From Asterella californica (Eukaryota > Streptophyta > Marchantiopsida > Marchantiales > Aytoniaceae): DNA of 64,000 nucleotides. The stretch is from contig JAYKYS010000005.1 of assembly GCA_036924285.1 (NCBI GenBank), positions 3,720,001 through 3,784,000 on the forward strand. The letters are read 5' to 3'. Positions 35,232-45,630 of the stretch are shown here, one piece after another (within the stretch, counting starts at the first letter, position 1; every line of letters starts with the position of its first letter). A program made the position numbers and the translations under genes. The notes beneath the pieces were generated by a model. That model had not been told where the DNA came from and made no database searches. It saw nothing but the letters and a program-made list of their open reading frames with translations.

Positions 35232-36541
35232 TGTTGTGATGTGAATCATTTCACATAGTAAATGATTCACTTCTCTGTCAGGCGTTAGTCTCTCTGAGTG
35301 AAGTTAAGACCTCAGAGAAGTCCATTTTTGGAAGATGTTATATATTTTGAGTCTTAGTAGGTTGATTACCATGTTGATAGGGCTTAAGCTCATGGGTTGT
35401 ATTTGCGTGTCGTCCATGCACGCTTTCTAGCTGATTTAAGTTATTTTTCGAGGCTGCGTGTCATTTTAGGTAGTTTAAGTTTTACGCTGGCACTCTAGGG
35501 GGCTTGACGTGGTAGCCTATGAGTGTAGATAAGTTACCAAGTAGTTTAAGGCACAAAAAGACAGTCAAGTGGAGCTATGAACTCCCTTTGGTCCATTTTT
35601 ATCTTTTGTAAAACTCTAAGTTTAGAAACAGAGCTCTAGAGTGGATTTCGAGCAATTGGTGAGGGTACTGCGAAACCTGAGAGCACAGGGAGATAGAGCT
35701 CGTCGTGCCAAGCATTATCAGCAAAAAGTTTGATTGATTTGGAGCAATAAAGAATGAGTTATGGCTGATTGAAGTTCGATTTGTGTCAAAATTGCAGCAC
35801 TTCTGTTGATTTGGGGTTTTGCAACAGAATTGAGGAAATCGCTTCAAACCTTCGTGGTTGTGTTCATTGTCAGCCGGGCTACAACTGTCAAAAAAGTTTC
35901 AAGTGATTTGAGTTACTGAGTAATTCAGGGCGGCCGTTGAAGCAGAGGGGGTCTGTAAAGCTCTCAATCTAGAGCAGCAACTTCAGAGAACGAAATCTGG
36001 AGTTCTGTGTACAATCAGGAGGTCCAACTTCACAGGAGTGTTCATCAAGCTGTGTACTGCAAATCCTGTAAGAAACTTCGAAATTGATCGAGCCAATCTC
36101 CTGTTATAGGTCGAAATAGCTGGCTGGGTACCATAAATTGTCATAATTTCTTTGTTCAGAAAGTTTCTACTCATATCTTAGTGCTCTGAATTGATCTCAA
36201 GCTGAAACTTCGTATGTGTTTCCAGTAGGACCTCATTGACATGTAGGAGAAGTTCTGAAGTCTAAACCTTCACATATTTCTCAATCCTGAGTGTCAAAGT
36301 TCACCGTCAGATCTTATCGTTGCTACTTAAGCCTGAACTTTGCTTCTTGAACATATCAGAAGAGCCAAGAGACTTGTATGAGCGTTTTTCAGTATCACCT
36401 TGTAACCCTGAAGCCTATCCTTTGAGCAAACCAGCCACAGCCAGGAGTCTAGTGCTTCCCTAAGTAGACTAAACACAGCCTTCAAGCTCATATCAGAGCA
36501 AGAAGGTTCCGCCCTTCCCGAGGAAAACTCTCAACTACACA
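35232..36541 (+). repeat. Solo LTR, family C (C1)
   Basis: The 1310-bp block starts TGTTGTGATG and ends CTACACA, flanked by ACGT on both sides (35228-35231 and 36542-36545). Its last 60 bp (AGAAGGTTCCGCCCTTCCC...) resemble the ends of LTR family D. Its middle (about 35345-35655) is shared with 62380-62785 inside the second copy of element A. No internal element sequence lies beside it, so I call it a solo LTR. Confidence 0.6.
35241..35270. repeat. Perfect 11-bp inverted repeat near the start of C1
   Basis: GTGAATCATTT (35241-35251) and AAATGATTCAC (35260-35270) are exact reverse complements with an 8-nt loop. It lies 10 bp inside the LTR start. Confidence 0.7.
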
Positions 36542-36618
36542 ACGTTAACGAAGAACATTAACGTAGGGTCCATGTTTACGCCGGCATGTCCCGCTCGATA
36601 AGGTTCAGTTGCCACCGC

Positions 36619-36762
36619 AGGGAGTCGATCTATGTCAAATGTTTTGTATTCTGCGATCAAATTTCTAGCGTGGTTTTGCGAGGGAAACTCCAAATGGCTT
36701 GTTTGGAGTCTCATTGGGTTCAAGGTAGCTAGATCTACCTACCAGAGAAGACGGATATTAGA
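36619..36762 (+). repeat. Internal fragment of LTR B
   Basis: This piece matches LTR B1 at about 17156-17305. Landmarks in order are GCGATCAAATTTCTAGCGTG, ACTCCAAATGGCTTGTTTGG and CTAGATCTACCTACCAGAGA. Both ends are truncated. It adjoins the first recognisable gag codons of element G. Confidence 0.65.
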
Positions 36763-37368
36763 CGGACATGGACGAGATCTATGAGGTCACGAAGGGGCAT
36801 CGATTACTCGGGTACGGTGGGTATCGTTGAGCTGGATGACTTTATCCAGGAGTTTGACAGTTGGTGAGATCTACAGCAGATGCGGAACTCACAGTTGTTC
36901 ACATCTTTCATGACGTGGAAGGGTTTGTTTCAGCACTTGGAGGGACCGTCGATGGACGATTACCACGAGTTCAGACAAGACTACGGTGTTGAGATTGAGT
37001 TGTGGATACAACATTTGTCTTCCAACTACGTTTCTATCACTATTGGTGCAATTTCGGAAGGTGTAGCACCTACGAGTTTGAGTGCCAGTAGCAGTGGTAC
37101 ATCCACGGGTGACAGAGGTATCTACTAGTAGCGGTGCGTCCACTAGTAGTGGAGCAGGTGGTAGTGCGAGCGGGATACCACCAGGGTTTAACCATGTGGT
37201 TCAATTCTTCCACTGTTTGAAGAACTATCAAGATGTGCGGATCGACAAGTTGAGGAGTCTGCAGGAGTCCAGTGGAAGATTGGAGAGAGCTTACGCGAGG
37301 CGTTTACTCGTATGAGGCGGTTGATCAGCGTTACCCAAGGAGTGACAAAAGCACAGGCAGTCCAGTTC
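36763..37368 (+). pseudogene. Element G gag, N-terminal part
   Basis: Stitched over a few stops this reads as an LTR-element Gag: GIVELDDFIQEFDSW, then FMTWKGLFQHLEGPSMDDYH (about 36907-36966), a Ser/Gly/Thr linker, and NHVVQFFHCLKNYQDVRIDK (about 37188-37248). It ends TRMRRLISVTQGVTKAQAVQF exactly at 37368, where the E element inserts. The same frame resumes at 57279 with WYGILDRELRRRVKD, which proves that the two halves were one gene. Confidence 0.8.
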
Positions 37369-38288
37369 TGTAACGACTTATGTTACACATAGGAAGTTTG
37401 TCTATTAGTAAGATATTTACTTATAACTAAGTGTTGAGAATGTTTATTTGCTACCCAAGTACTTTATGGAGGTATCAAGTTAGTCATGACTAGCTAAAGT
37501 TAGTTATGGTTAAACTTAGCTGTACTTTTGGCAGAATTCAAATATTTCCTAAAGAGTGAGCACTACTATCTTGTCATCTTGTCTAAAAGATAGAAAGGAG
37601 GTGGAAAGTATCTCTTATCTCCTTTTTGACTTGATATTAGTGGTTGGATTAAAGTTGTGGACTTTGTGGGCATTAAAAACAAAAAGAGATTCCACATGTC
37701 TCCTTTTTAGTGGGTCCTAGTGTAGAGGGGGGTGAGAATTTGAGATTCCTTGAAAATATTTCAGAATCCTTCTAGAAGTTGTTGACTTTGAAAGAATAAG
37801 CCCATGTGAAAAGATAAAAAGCTCATGTGATTAATGCTTTTATCTTAAGTAATATCTTAGTAAAACCCGGTAAAAGTAGTTACGGCTGAGTTATCGGAGG
37901 GTACCAAAGTAAAAACCTAGAATGTATAAATAGAGGAGTAGAGAAGAGCTCTTCATCCTTGTTTTCAAATCGTCGTAATGACAACTTGAATAATATAGAG
38001 AGTGTGTGATATTTTAGCATGTGAGAACTTGAGAGACGTCATTAGAATGGAGGATTTTAGTTGATGAGTTTATGGAGAATTTTAGTTGATAAGGTTATGG
38101 GTGTATGAATGAGTGAACTTAGCATTTTTCTTTTAAAGTTCATGGTGTGCTTCCATCAAAGCTATCAGAGGTGACCCCTGAGTGAGAGACAGGTCCGACA
38201 TGTTACAGATTCATCGATGACGACCGTGGAGGTTGAGAGATCGGGGGGGGGGGGGGTAGTTGATCGATAGGACCACGGAGGGTTTACC
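37369..38288 (+). repeat. 5' LTR of element E
   Basis: It is about 920 bp. The first 737 bp match 47090-47826 closely. The remainder (about 38110-38286) matches 57095-57272, which shows that the 3' LTR was split. A TATA box TATAAATAG lies at 37925-37933. A run of 14 G (38243-38256) lies near the end. Beyond the LTR, TTTTGGTTCCGTTGTCAGG resembles the leader next to the primer site in many plant Ty3-type elements. Confidence 0.85.
37925..37933 (+). promoter_or_regulatory. TATA box of LTR E
   Basis: TATAAATAG, followed by a GAGGAGTAGAG tract, is conserved at the same place in the 3' LTR (47646-47654). It is the likely core promoter of the element. Confidence 0.7.
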
Positions 38289-38784
38289 ATTTTGGTTCCG
38301 TTGTCAGGACCTCACTTGAAGGGATCGTTGAAAGATGTTTAGAGTTTAGTTCTATATTCGACAAAAAGAGATCATGAGAGAGCACATAGAGAGAACGTTG
38401 GGAGGCGAGAGAGCTAACGCGATGTTAGGAACGCTAAAACCTTTCGTGTATCTCGTAGTGATCTATGACGCGTTCGAGGTCATTCTTTACATCTTGTTCA
38501 CTTAGAAAGTGTTTGAGGAGAGTTGAAAGGGAATGAAACAAGAGTTGTAGAGAAAGGAGGAGAGAGAAATTATAAGAGGAGAAAAATTTCAGAGTTTAAG
38601 AATTAAGCTCTCTAGAAAATTTGTAGAGTCGCTGTCAGATTTTCTGTGTTTTTTATTTTCTTGTGATACTTTCCAGTATTCTAGATTGGCTGATATTCTA
38701 TCTAGAACACAAAAATCTTAGAGAGATCTCTTACTGATTAAGAGATATATGTTTCAACATACAAGGAGGTCTTGAAGAAACTTC

Positions 38785-40016
38785 ATGGGGAATTCAGTTC
38801 GAGTGCCGAGGTTGAAGAAGAGACGTTTGGGAGTTAGAACGGAGACGGAAAAGCCAAAGTTAAGTATAGAGGAGTTGCGATCACGCATCTATTGCAGTTG
38901 GGGTGCCTTTTTTGCTCTATATCAAGAAGCTTCTGCGAGCATCAGCGCAGATGCGAAGAATATTGAGTTCAAAGCATCATTCATTGTGGAGGTCACGAAT
39001 GCTCCTGACGAAGTAGAGTGTGATCTTTACAAGAGTGACTTTAAGATGTCTGCTAGGATCAGTACTGACGATGATCATGAGGATATTATCTTAGACTCTT
39101 AATTTTAGATTGGATTTTATTTCGTGTATAGCATGTATAATACACAATTTTCAGTATAAAGCTCGAAAGAGTTAAGAAAGTGATGTAGAGTTATTTTCCT
39201 CAAAGATATTTTGTTCACTTAATGGTTGAAAAGGTGCAACATGAGTGGAAGTTCAAAAGATTGGAAAGTTAGACCTAGAAACCTTTCTCAAGGTTTAGAT
39301 GTCATACTAAGCGTTAGAGAGAGCTCGAAAGAGATTATTGTTGAGTTTGAGAACCCTAGTACAAAACCTCAAGTAGAATCTCCGAGGAGAAGAGTAGAAA
39401 CCGACTTGTGGTGTTATTTCTGTAGAGGGTTGGGACATAAAGTAGTGAACTGTCCAACTACGATCAGAGCAGAGAGAGCCAAAGGAAAGCGAGAGTTTAC
39501 TGATTTAAGTCTTTCGAGTGGGTCCATCTTCACCAGCCCCAATTCATCTTCTAGGAGAAGATCCTTGTCCAAGTTGTAGAATGAGTGATTTATCAAGAGG
39601 ACACAAGTGCGTCGATGTGGCCGCCCTACTTACGTCAATAGTCGAGAAGTTGGACGAGACTCAAAGAGCTGAGACAGAGAAGTTGTCGACTTAAAAAGAT
39701 GACTCGGCTAAGTTGTAATGGAATCGTCATTCGGATGGTGGAGAAGGCGGTGATGCGACTCAGACTCATGATTACCTTGGGAGAAGAGATGGCACAAGAG
39801 GTGTTGTTACAATCATTTTCTTTTATTTTACCCATGATATATTATTTACGAATGAAATTGGTGATATTCGTACTCTTTTAGCAAATAGTTATTGCACGAA
39901 AATTAGAAGGATAGAAAGAGTAGTTACAAGATGGGGAAGTTACCAGTGTTTCATGGGAAAGACAATGAAGATGTAGAACCATTGTACGAGACTTCAAAAA
40001 GGATTGCATCGGAAAC
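38785..40016 (+). pseudogene. Element E gag, first part, before D2
   Basis: Frames at 38785-39102 and 39226-39579 cover the first part. The second carries a complete zinc knuckle CYFCRGLGHKVVNC (C-X2-C-X4-H-X4-C, about 39411-39452). Near 39930-40016 KLPVFHGKDNEDVEP is the start of a retrotransposon capsid domain, cut by solo LTR D2. Finding a knuckle before the capsid start is unusual; a second, degenerate knuckle follows the capsid after D2. Stops and frame changes separate the pieces. Confidence 0.6.
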
Positions 40017-40517
40017 AACGTTGTCGTAGTGCATGACGTTCAAGGTGCAGAAACGGAACTTCAGAAGATGCTCAACCAGCATTTGTTCGGGAAGCTGCAC
40101 CCTAGCTTATCAAGCTAGGCAGGAGCTAAGCTGGGGTTATGCTTGGCAAGCTGCCCCCTAGCTTAAACTGAAATATCACCCTGAAAGAGGTCGAAAGGCA
40201 TCAGAATGCAGAGCTCGACGAGGAGAGCGACTTCATTCTTCCAGTCTTAACAGAAAGTGTTTTAAGTAATAGTTAGCAAGAGTTTTAGACTGAGAAACAT
40301 GTGAGAGAGAGAAATCCGTCGATTCTAGCTCGTGACTCGAACTCAGGATCAGATAGCGTGAGCGTGTAGGTGTTCACAAATAATATAGTTTTGACTCCTT
40401 GTTCATTAAAAACGGAGTTGTATAGAGAAGTTAGCGTAGGAAAGGCTAGTAAAGACTTTATAGGAAAATTTCCTCAGGAAACATATGTACAGAAAATTTA
40501 AGCTTCTTGAACGGAAC

Positions 40518-40590
40518 CAAAGGCCATCCCAGTGATAGGGCGCCTGCCTAGGAGGGAAGTGGTCTCAGGATCAATCCCTCCTGACCTCTG
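40518..40590 (+). repeat. tRNA-like module inside LTR D2
   Basis: CCCAGTGATAGGGCGCCTG resembles a pol III A box, and TCAGGATCAATCCCTCC, about 30 bp further on, resembles a B box. A more decayed version sits at the same place in D1 (about 10366-10425). It could be an old SINE head now fixed in the LTR. Confidence 0.35.
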
Positions 40591-40940
40591 GTTCCTATTC
40601 CGGCATGTTGGTCTCCTGGAAAGGAGTCTATGTTGGGTATGCAACCACGTCCTGCATATCTAGGGACGGGAGATCGGTATCTCCCTTAATCGTGGGCTTC
40701 CTGACCTAAGCCTCCGCATGCCACCGTGAATATACATGGGAGATACCTGGTGCGCATATGGAGGGGCTGTAAGCCATGTGGGGCAGCCCCATAAGTGTAA
40801 GGGCTTCGGCTTACATTGGATGGCTTGTGGTATATTCAGGGTGGCATCAAGATGACATTGAGAGCACGGGAAACTTTTGCTGATTATTATGTACGCATAA
40901 GGACAGCATAGGAGCAGCTTAGCTGAGGCCTTAAAACTGA

Positions 40941-41290
40941 AGCGGAAGCAGACATTTTTCTGAGAAATATTCCTTAGAGAGCGGAAGCGGAAGATTACCG
41001 CGGAAGCTTGAAGCGGAAGCTTACAGCGGAAGTGGACATTTTTCTGAGAAATGTTCCTTAGAGAGCGGAAGCGGAAGATTACTGCGGAAGCTTGAAGCGG
41101 AAGATTACAGCGGAAGCAGACATTTTTCTGAGAAATGTTCCTTAGAGAGCGGAAGCGGAAGATTACCGCGGAAGCTTGAAGCGGAAGCTTACAGCGGAAG
41201 CGGACATTTTTCTGAGAAATGTTTCTTAGAGAGCGGAAGCGGAAGATTACCGCGGAAGCTTGAAGCGGAAGCGGAAGCGGAACTCTGTAA
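40941..41290 (+). repeat. 84-bp tandem repeat, four units, in LTR D2
   Basis: The marker ACATTTTTCTGAGAAAT begins at 40952, 41036, 41120 and 41204, an exact 84-bp period. Each unit also holds clusters of GCGGAA and AGCTTGAAGCGGAAG. The array is absent from D1, so it arose or expanded in the lineage of D2. No reading frame stays open through it. Confidence 0.9.
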
Positions 41291-42344
41291 GCATAAGGAC
41301 AGCAGGGGGGCAGCTTAGCTAGGGCCCTGCTTCTGATAAGTGACTGCGCTTATAAGGACAGCAGGGGGCAGCTTAAGCGGAGGCCTTAATTTTTAGGTAA
41401 AATACCTGCGGTGATTTGGGATCGGGGACACTTCTTTTTGAGGAAATTTTTTTACAGAGAGCTGAGAGCTGAAGCGGAAGGAGAAGCTTGGAGGCTGAAG
41501 GAGATCAATTTTTCGGAGAGTACTGAATTGAGGATTTGGGTGATCGTGGCAGAGGAACGGACAAGTGTTTGGGGGACTAAGACTTTACCTAATCTACAGT
41601 TTGGAGGCAGAATTACTTCTGATCGGACAGGAGACAGTTTTATGGAAGGAGATCGTTTGGATAATCTGCAAGGGACTCTTGATTGACGCGGGATTAAATT
41701 CTTGATAGTTTTCAGTTGGAAGGTTGACGCAGAGAGAAGATTAAGAGTTTGGGGTCCAAATTTCACCTACTAGACTTGAGTTGAGGTGATTTTGGGAGGG
41801 GGAAGAGAACATTATTTGAGTGGAGGAGGAGGATTGAGACTTAGAAGGTCAGGTTTTCTGAGAAATTTCAGTGCTGAAGCTGTCGTAGGGAGGGATACAA
41901 GGCGTTGGAGTTTCAAATCTTCATCGGTTGTAGGTTCTGGAGAGAAATCTGCTGGAGAGAAGACTAATTGAGTGGGAATTGGCCGTTTGGCATCTGCGGT
42001 GGACAACGTAAGGAGTTGAGTAGAGATAGGTTGTAAATTGATATATGTGGAGGACTATTGAGTGTGTTTGGAAGAGAAATAAAGCATCGTGAGTTCAGGT
42101 TTCTCCTATCTGTTGTGTCTGAAGGTGGATCTGTCTCCTGAGACTTGAGACTTGATCTGTTAAGTAATAAGTGATCTATAGTCATAGTGTCTGTGAGTGA
42201 CTTCAGCCGTTGCGGTCTCTTGCTTGGCTCTTGTCTTGATATACAATCTCTACTTCTATCTCGCGATCTATCACAGCCAGAAGGCTCGCCCTTCTTGAGA
42301 AGGACTCTCCTCGACAACGTGAGAAGGAAGGAATAATGGGTGTT

Positions 42345-43140
42345 GTTACTGCTAGAGTTTTTAGAAGATTTTGCTCTTACGTGGTATGAAGACCGGTGAA
42401 GAGCAAGACACCTGATGCAGTTGAGGACATATGGGAGACATTGAGTAATGCACTCATCGAAGAATTTCTTCCAGAAGAGAGTTATGAGAAGCTCATGGTG
42501 GAGCTTACTCATTTGAAGCAACGTGACGACGAGAAAGTCCGGCAATATGCCGAAAGGATGGATAAGTTGGAGCAACAGTTTCGGACGGTCTTACGGAAGA
42601 ATGGAGACAATGTGGAGCTAAGGATGGCGAGGATTGGAGCAGTGTTGACCAAGAACTTGGTGGGAGGATTGAGACCTTCAATTCGAACCCAAGTGAGGTA
42701 CGAGAAACCAACAATCAAAGCGGAGGTCATCAAGATTACGACAAATATGAAAGAGAGTTTGGATAAAGGAGATATCATCCAACCTCATCATGCCGCTCTG
42801 GTGTCGACTCCGACTCTTGGTGTAACCACAACGATAGCATCTGCACCATCACAATTGGTGATTGCTTCAACGTCAGCTCCTACTCCAATGGTGGTGCCAA
42901 GATAGTTTGTCCCAACAACGATGTCTACTGCCACCTCTGATTTTCATGCCGAGTTGAAGAGCATCACAGATATTCTTGCGGATCTCAAGGTAAACGTGGT
43001 GCAGTTACGAGAATGGAGGAACAAAGGTGGAGGAGGAGGTCAAAGAGGTTACGACAACAATCCTAACCGAGGAAATCAAGATAACTTTGGAGGCAACCAA
43101 GGTAACTTTGGAGGAATCACTTGTTAGACGTGTGGAGGTC
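42345..43140 (+). pseudogene. Element E gag, second part, after D2
   Basis: Capsid sequence resumes (DFALTWYED, about 42370) and runs through 42396-42905, with LIEEFLPEESYEKLMVEL and KLEQQFRTVLRKNGDN. A Ser/Thr/Ala-rich linker follows. A Gly/Asn-rich stretch near 43020-43110 precedes a knuckle-like remnant (C-stop-TCGGPHF-stop-RNC) with two residues now stops. The order is that of a Ty3-type Gag. Confidence 0.75.
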
Positions 43141-43501
43141 CTCATTTCTAACGGAACTGTCTTAACAACGGGGCAAGAGGTGTCGAAGCTTTCAGAATGA
43201 ATGTGGGTGGAGGAAATCCATCACAAGGACGAGACAAGAGAGTGGTTACTATCGATGTAGTACGAGATCCCATCTACGAGAAAGGAGAGAGTTCAAACTC
43301 TTCTCATGCACCGGTGGAGCTTTTAGCTCAAGAACGAAAAAGAATTCGATTTTCTGATGAACCGGTTTTCATGGAGGAGTCAGCAAGTAGAAGTACTCGT
43401 CCGAGTAATGTTTCAAGTACACCAAGGGAGCCAAGAAGGAAGTTGGGGATGACGGATTTCACCATTTCATCTTCCCAAGCGGGATATGATGTGGTTGAGA
43501 T

Positions 43502-43993
43502 GTGGGTGCTCAGAAAGCCAACATCACTGTTGGACAACTGATCGCACTTAATCCTAACTTACGAAGAGAACTAAGAGGAGGACTGAGTTCTAAGAGAATC
43601 AAGAAGAAGAAACCCAAGAGCAAGACATCGAAGTTTGTGGGAGTTGGTGTGGTGGATGTGCATGCTTCAGAGGTATGCACTAGGGCTTCAAAGATTGAAG
43701 TCCGGTTGAATGATCACTACGTCTCTGACGTATTGGTGGATGGAGGATCGGCTGTAAATGTCATATCAGAGAGGTTGATGAAGAAGTTGGGGATGGAACC
43801 AACTCGCTCGGCTAGCATTATCGTGGGGATGGCTAACAAGCAACGGGTAAGACCTCTTGGTGTGTTAGAGAAGGTGGTTGTGTCTGTGATGGGAGTTCAA
43901 ACATTGATGTCCTTTCAAGTGTTAAAGGACTCTAGTTATAATTTGCTCCTAGGTAGGCCTTGGTTGAGAGCTGTGCGCACCACTGATAGGTGA
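43502..43993 (+). pseudogene. Element E retropepsin
   Basis: This open frame of 163 codons contains VLVDGGSAVNVISERLMKK (about 43732-43788), the substrate-side loop of a retroviral-type aspartic protease. The catalytic triad reads D-G-G where D-S/T-G is expected. It continues with NLLLGRPWLRAV, the typical C-terminal strand of retrotransposon proteases. A stop follows at 43993, before the reverse transcriptase. Confidence 0.75.
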
Positions 43994-44248
43994 CAAGAGG
44001 GATACTTACGGATTGGGTCTAGAGATCATAGAGTGATAGTACCTCTCTCGGGTGTTGGAGTTGTGACTTTTGACTCTGATAGACCCACTAGTGACTACTG
44101 GGAATCTGATACGGAGGATGATCAGAGTGTCTAAGAAGTAGATACCGGAGATTCTTACGATCAAGAATCCTCATCTGAGGACGAAGGATTTGGTCGAGAT
44201 GAATCATTACATCAGCTTAGTGCTATTGACTTGTTGCCTTGACCAGCA

Positions 44249-45630
44249 GTGGTGAAAGATCTTGACAAAGAAGAGTTGAGTGAGGCAGAGATTGTGAGAA
44301 GACTCTCTACCATGAAGTTTGGTATCAATGTCACTCAAGATGAGAAAAGTATATTCCTAGATATATTTCGGAAATATATCCATGTGTTTGCTTTCAACTA
44401 CAAGGATTTGAAGAAGGTGACTCTAGAGACTCATCGAATCGAATTGGAAGAGAAGGCAAGACCAATTCGACAGAAGAAGAGAAGAGTCTATCCTACCACG
44501 GCAATGATAGTCAAGGAGGAGATAGACAAGTTGAAGGAGGCAAGTTTCATCTACGAGGTGGAGAATTCAGAATGGGTTTCACCCATTGTGATTGTCAAGA
44601 AGAAGAATGATAAGATGCGAGTGTGCATAGACTCTAAGAAACTGAACGCAGTTACCAAGAAGGATTATTATCCTCTTCCATTTATAGATGAGATTTTGGA
44701 AGAAGTTGTTGCATGAGTGGTACAGCTTTGGTGATGGTTATAGTGGGTATAACCAGATCAAGATAGCACAAGAGTACCAGCAGTTGACTACTTTCACTAC
44801 TCCTTGGAGAACATTTGCATTTCGGGTGATGCTGTTCGGACTGTGTAATGCTCCAGCCACGTTTCAGAGTTTCATGAACAAGGTGTTTGAACCATTCATA
44901 GGGAAGTTTGTTCGTGATTTCATTGATGATTTCTATGTGTACGGAAGAAAGGAGGACCACTTTGATCATGTGATCAAAGTTTTGCAGCGGTTGGAGCAAG
45001 CCAACGCTTCTCTAAATCCAGAGAAGTGCATCTTTGGCTGCGAAGAAGGTCTATTGTTATAACACATCATTTCCAAGAATGAGATTGCAATAGATCTTGA
45101 GAAGGTGAAGACGATTGTGGATCTTCCATTTCCGATCAACTTGACAAAGTTGAGACAGTTTCTTGGATTGGTTGGATATTACCGTAGGTTTGTCTTTTCC
45201 TTCTCAAACAAAGCAATAGCTTTGATTATGTACATGAAGAAAGAAGTTGATTTTGACTTGATAGTGCATGATCAGAAGGCAAAGGAAGCATTTGAGGAGA
45301 TGAAAAGACATTGGTGACAGCTCCTATACTTGCTAAACCTGATTGGAGTAAAGCATTTATTCTGTATACGGATGCCTCCAATGTAGCAATCGGATGTACA
45401 TTAAGTCAGTTAGATGGAGATGGGCATGATCATCCTATAGCTTATGCTAGTAGGCAGATGGTTCCAGCAAAGAAGAATTACTCCGTGACTGAATGAGAAG
45501 GATTAGCGGTGATCTTTGGATTGAAGAAATTTTGACACTATTTGCTAGGAGGGAAATCTTTCATAGTCACAGATCACAAGGCTTTAAAGTATATCTTTAA
45601 TAAGCCTAATGCCGAAGGTCGTATTGCTCG
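44249..45630 (+). pseudogene. Element E reverse transcriptase and RNase H
   Basis: The RT fingers are well kept (EASFIYEVENSEWVSPIVIV, then VCIDSKKLNAVTKKDYYPLP). A frame change near 44712 precedes FGLCNAPATFQSFMNKVF and the catalytic FIDDFYVYG (about 44920). The connection region has KLRQFLGLVGYYRRFV (about 45140). RNase H follows (ILYTDASNVAIGCTLSQ, about 45358; a stop interrupts SVTE-EGLAV at about 45494) and HKALKYIFNKPNAEGRIARW. At least four stops or shifts make it non-functional. Confidence 0.85.

Larger units (their letters stand above)
40022..42316 (+). repeat. Solo LTR, family D, copy 2 (D2)
   Basis: The 2295-bp block starts TGTCGTAGTG and ends CTCCTCGACA, with ACGT directly on both sides (40018-40021 and 42317-42320). 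It interrupts the capsid part of the E gag, and coding sequence resumes just after it (about 42345, DFALTWYED). It aligns with D1 over most of its length but also carries an 84-bp tandem array and about 1 kb more. Confidence 0.8.

Noticed and set aside
40941..41290. Regularly spaced repeats suggesting a CRISPR-like array
   Set aside because: The 84-bp units are contiguous tandem copies without unique spacers, in a plant LTR.
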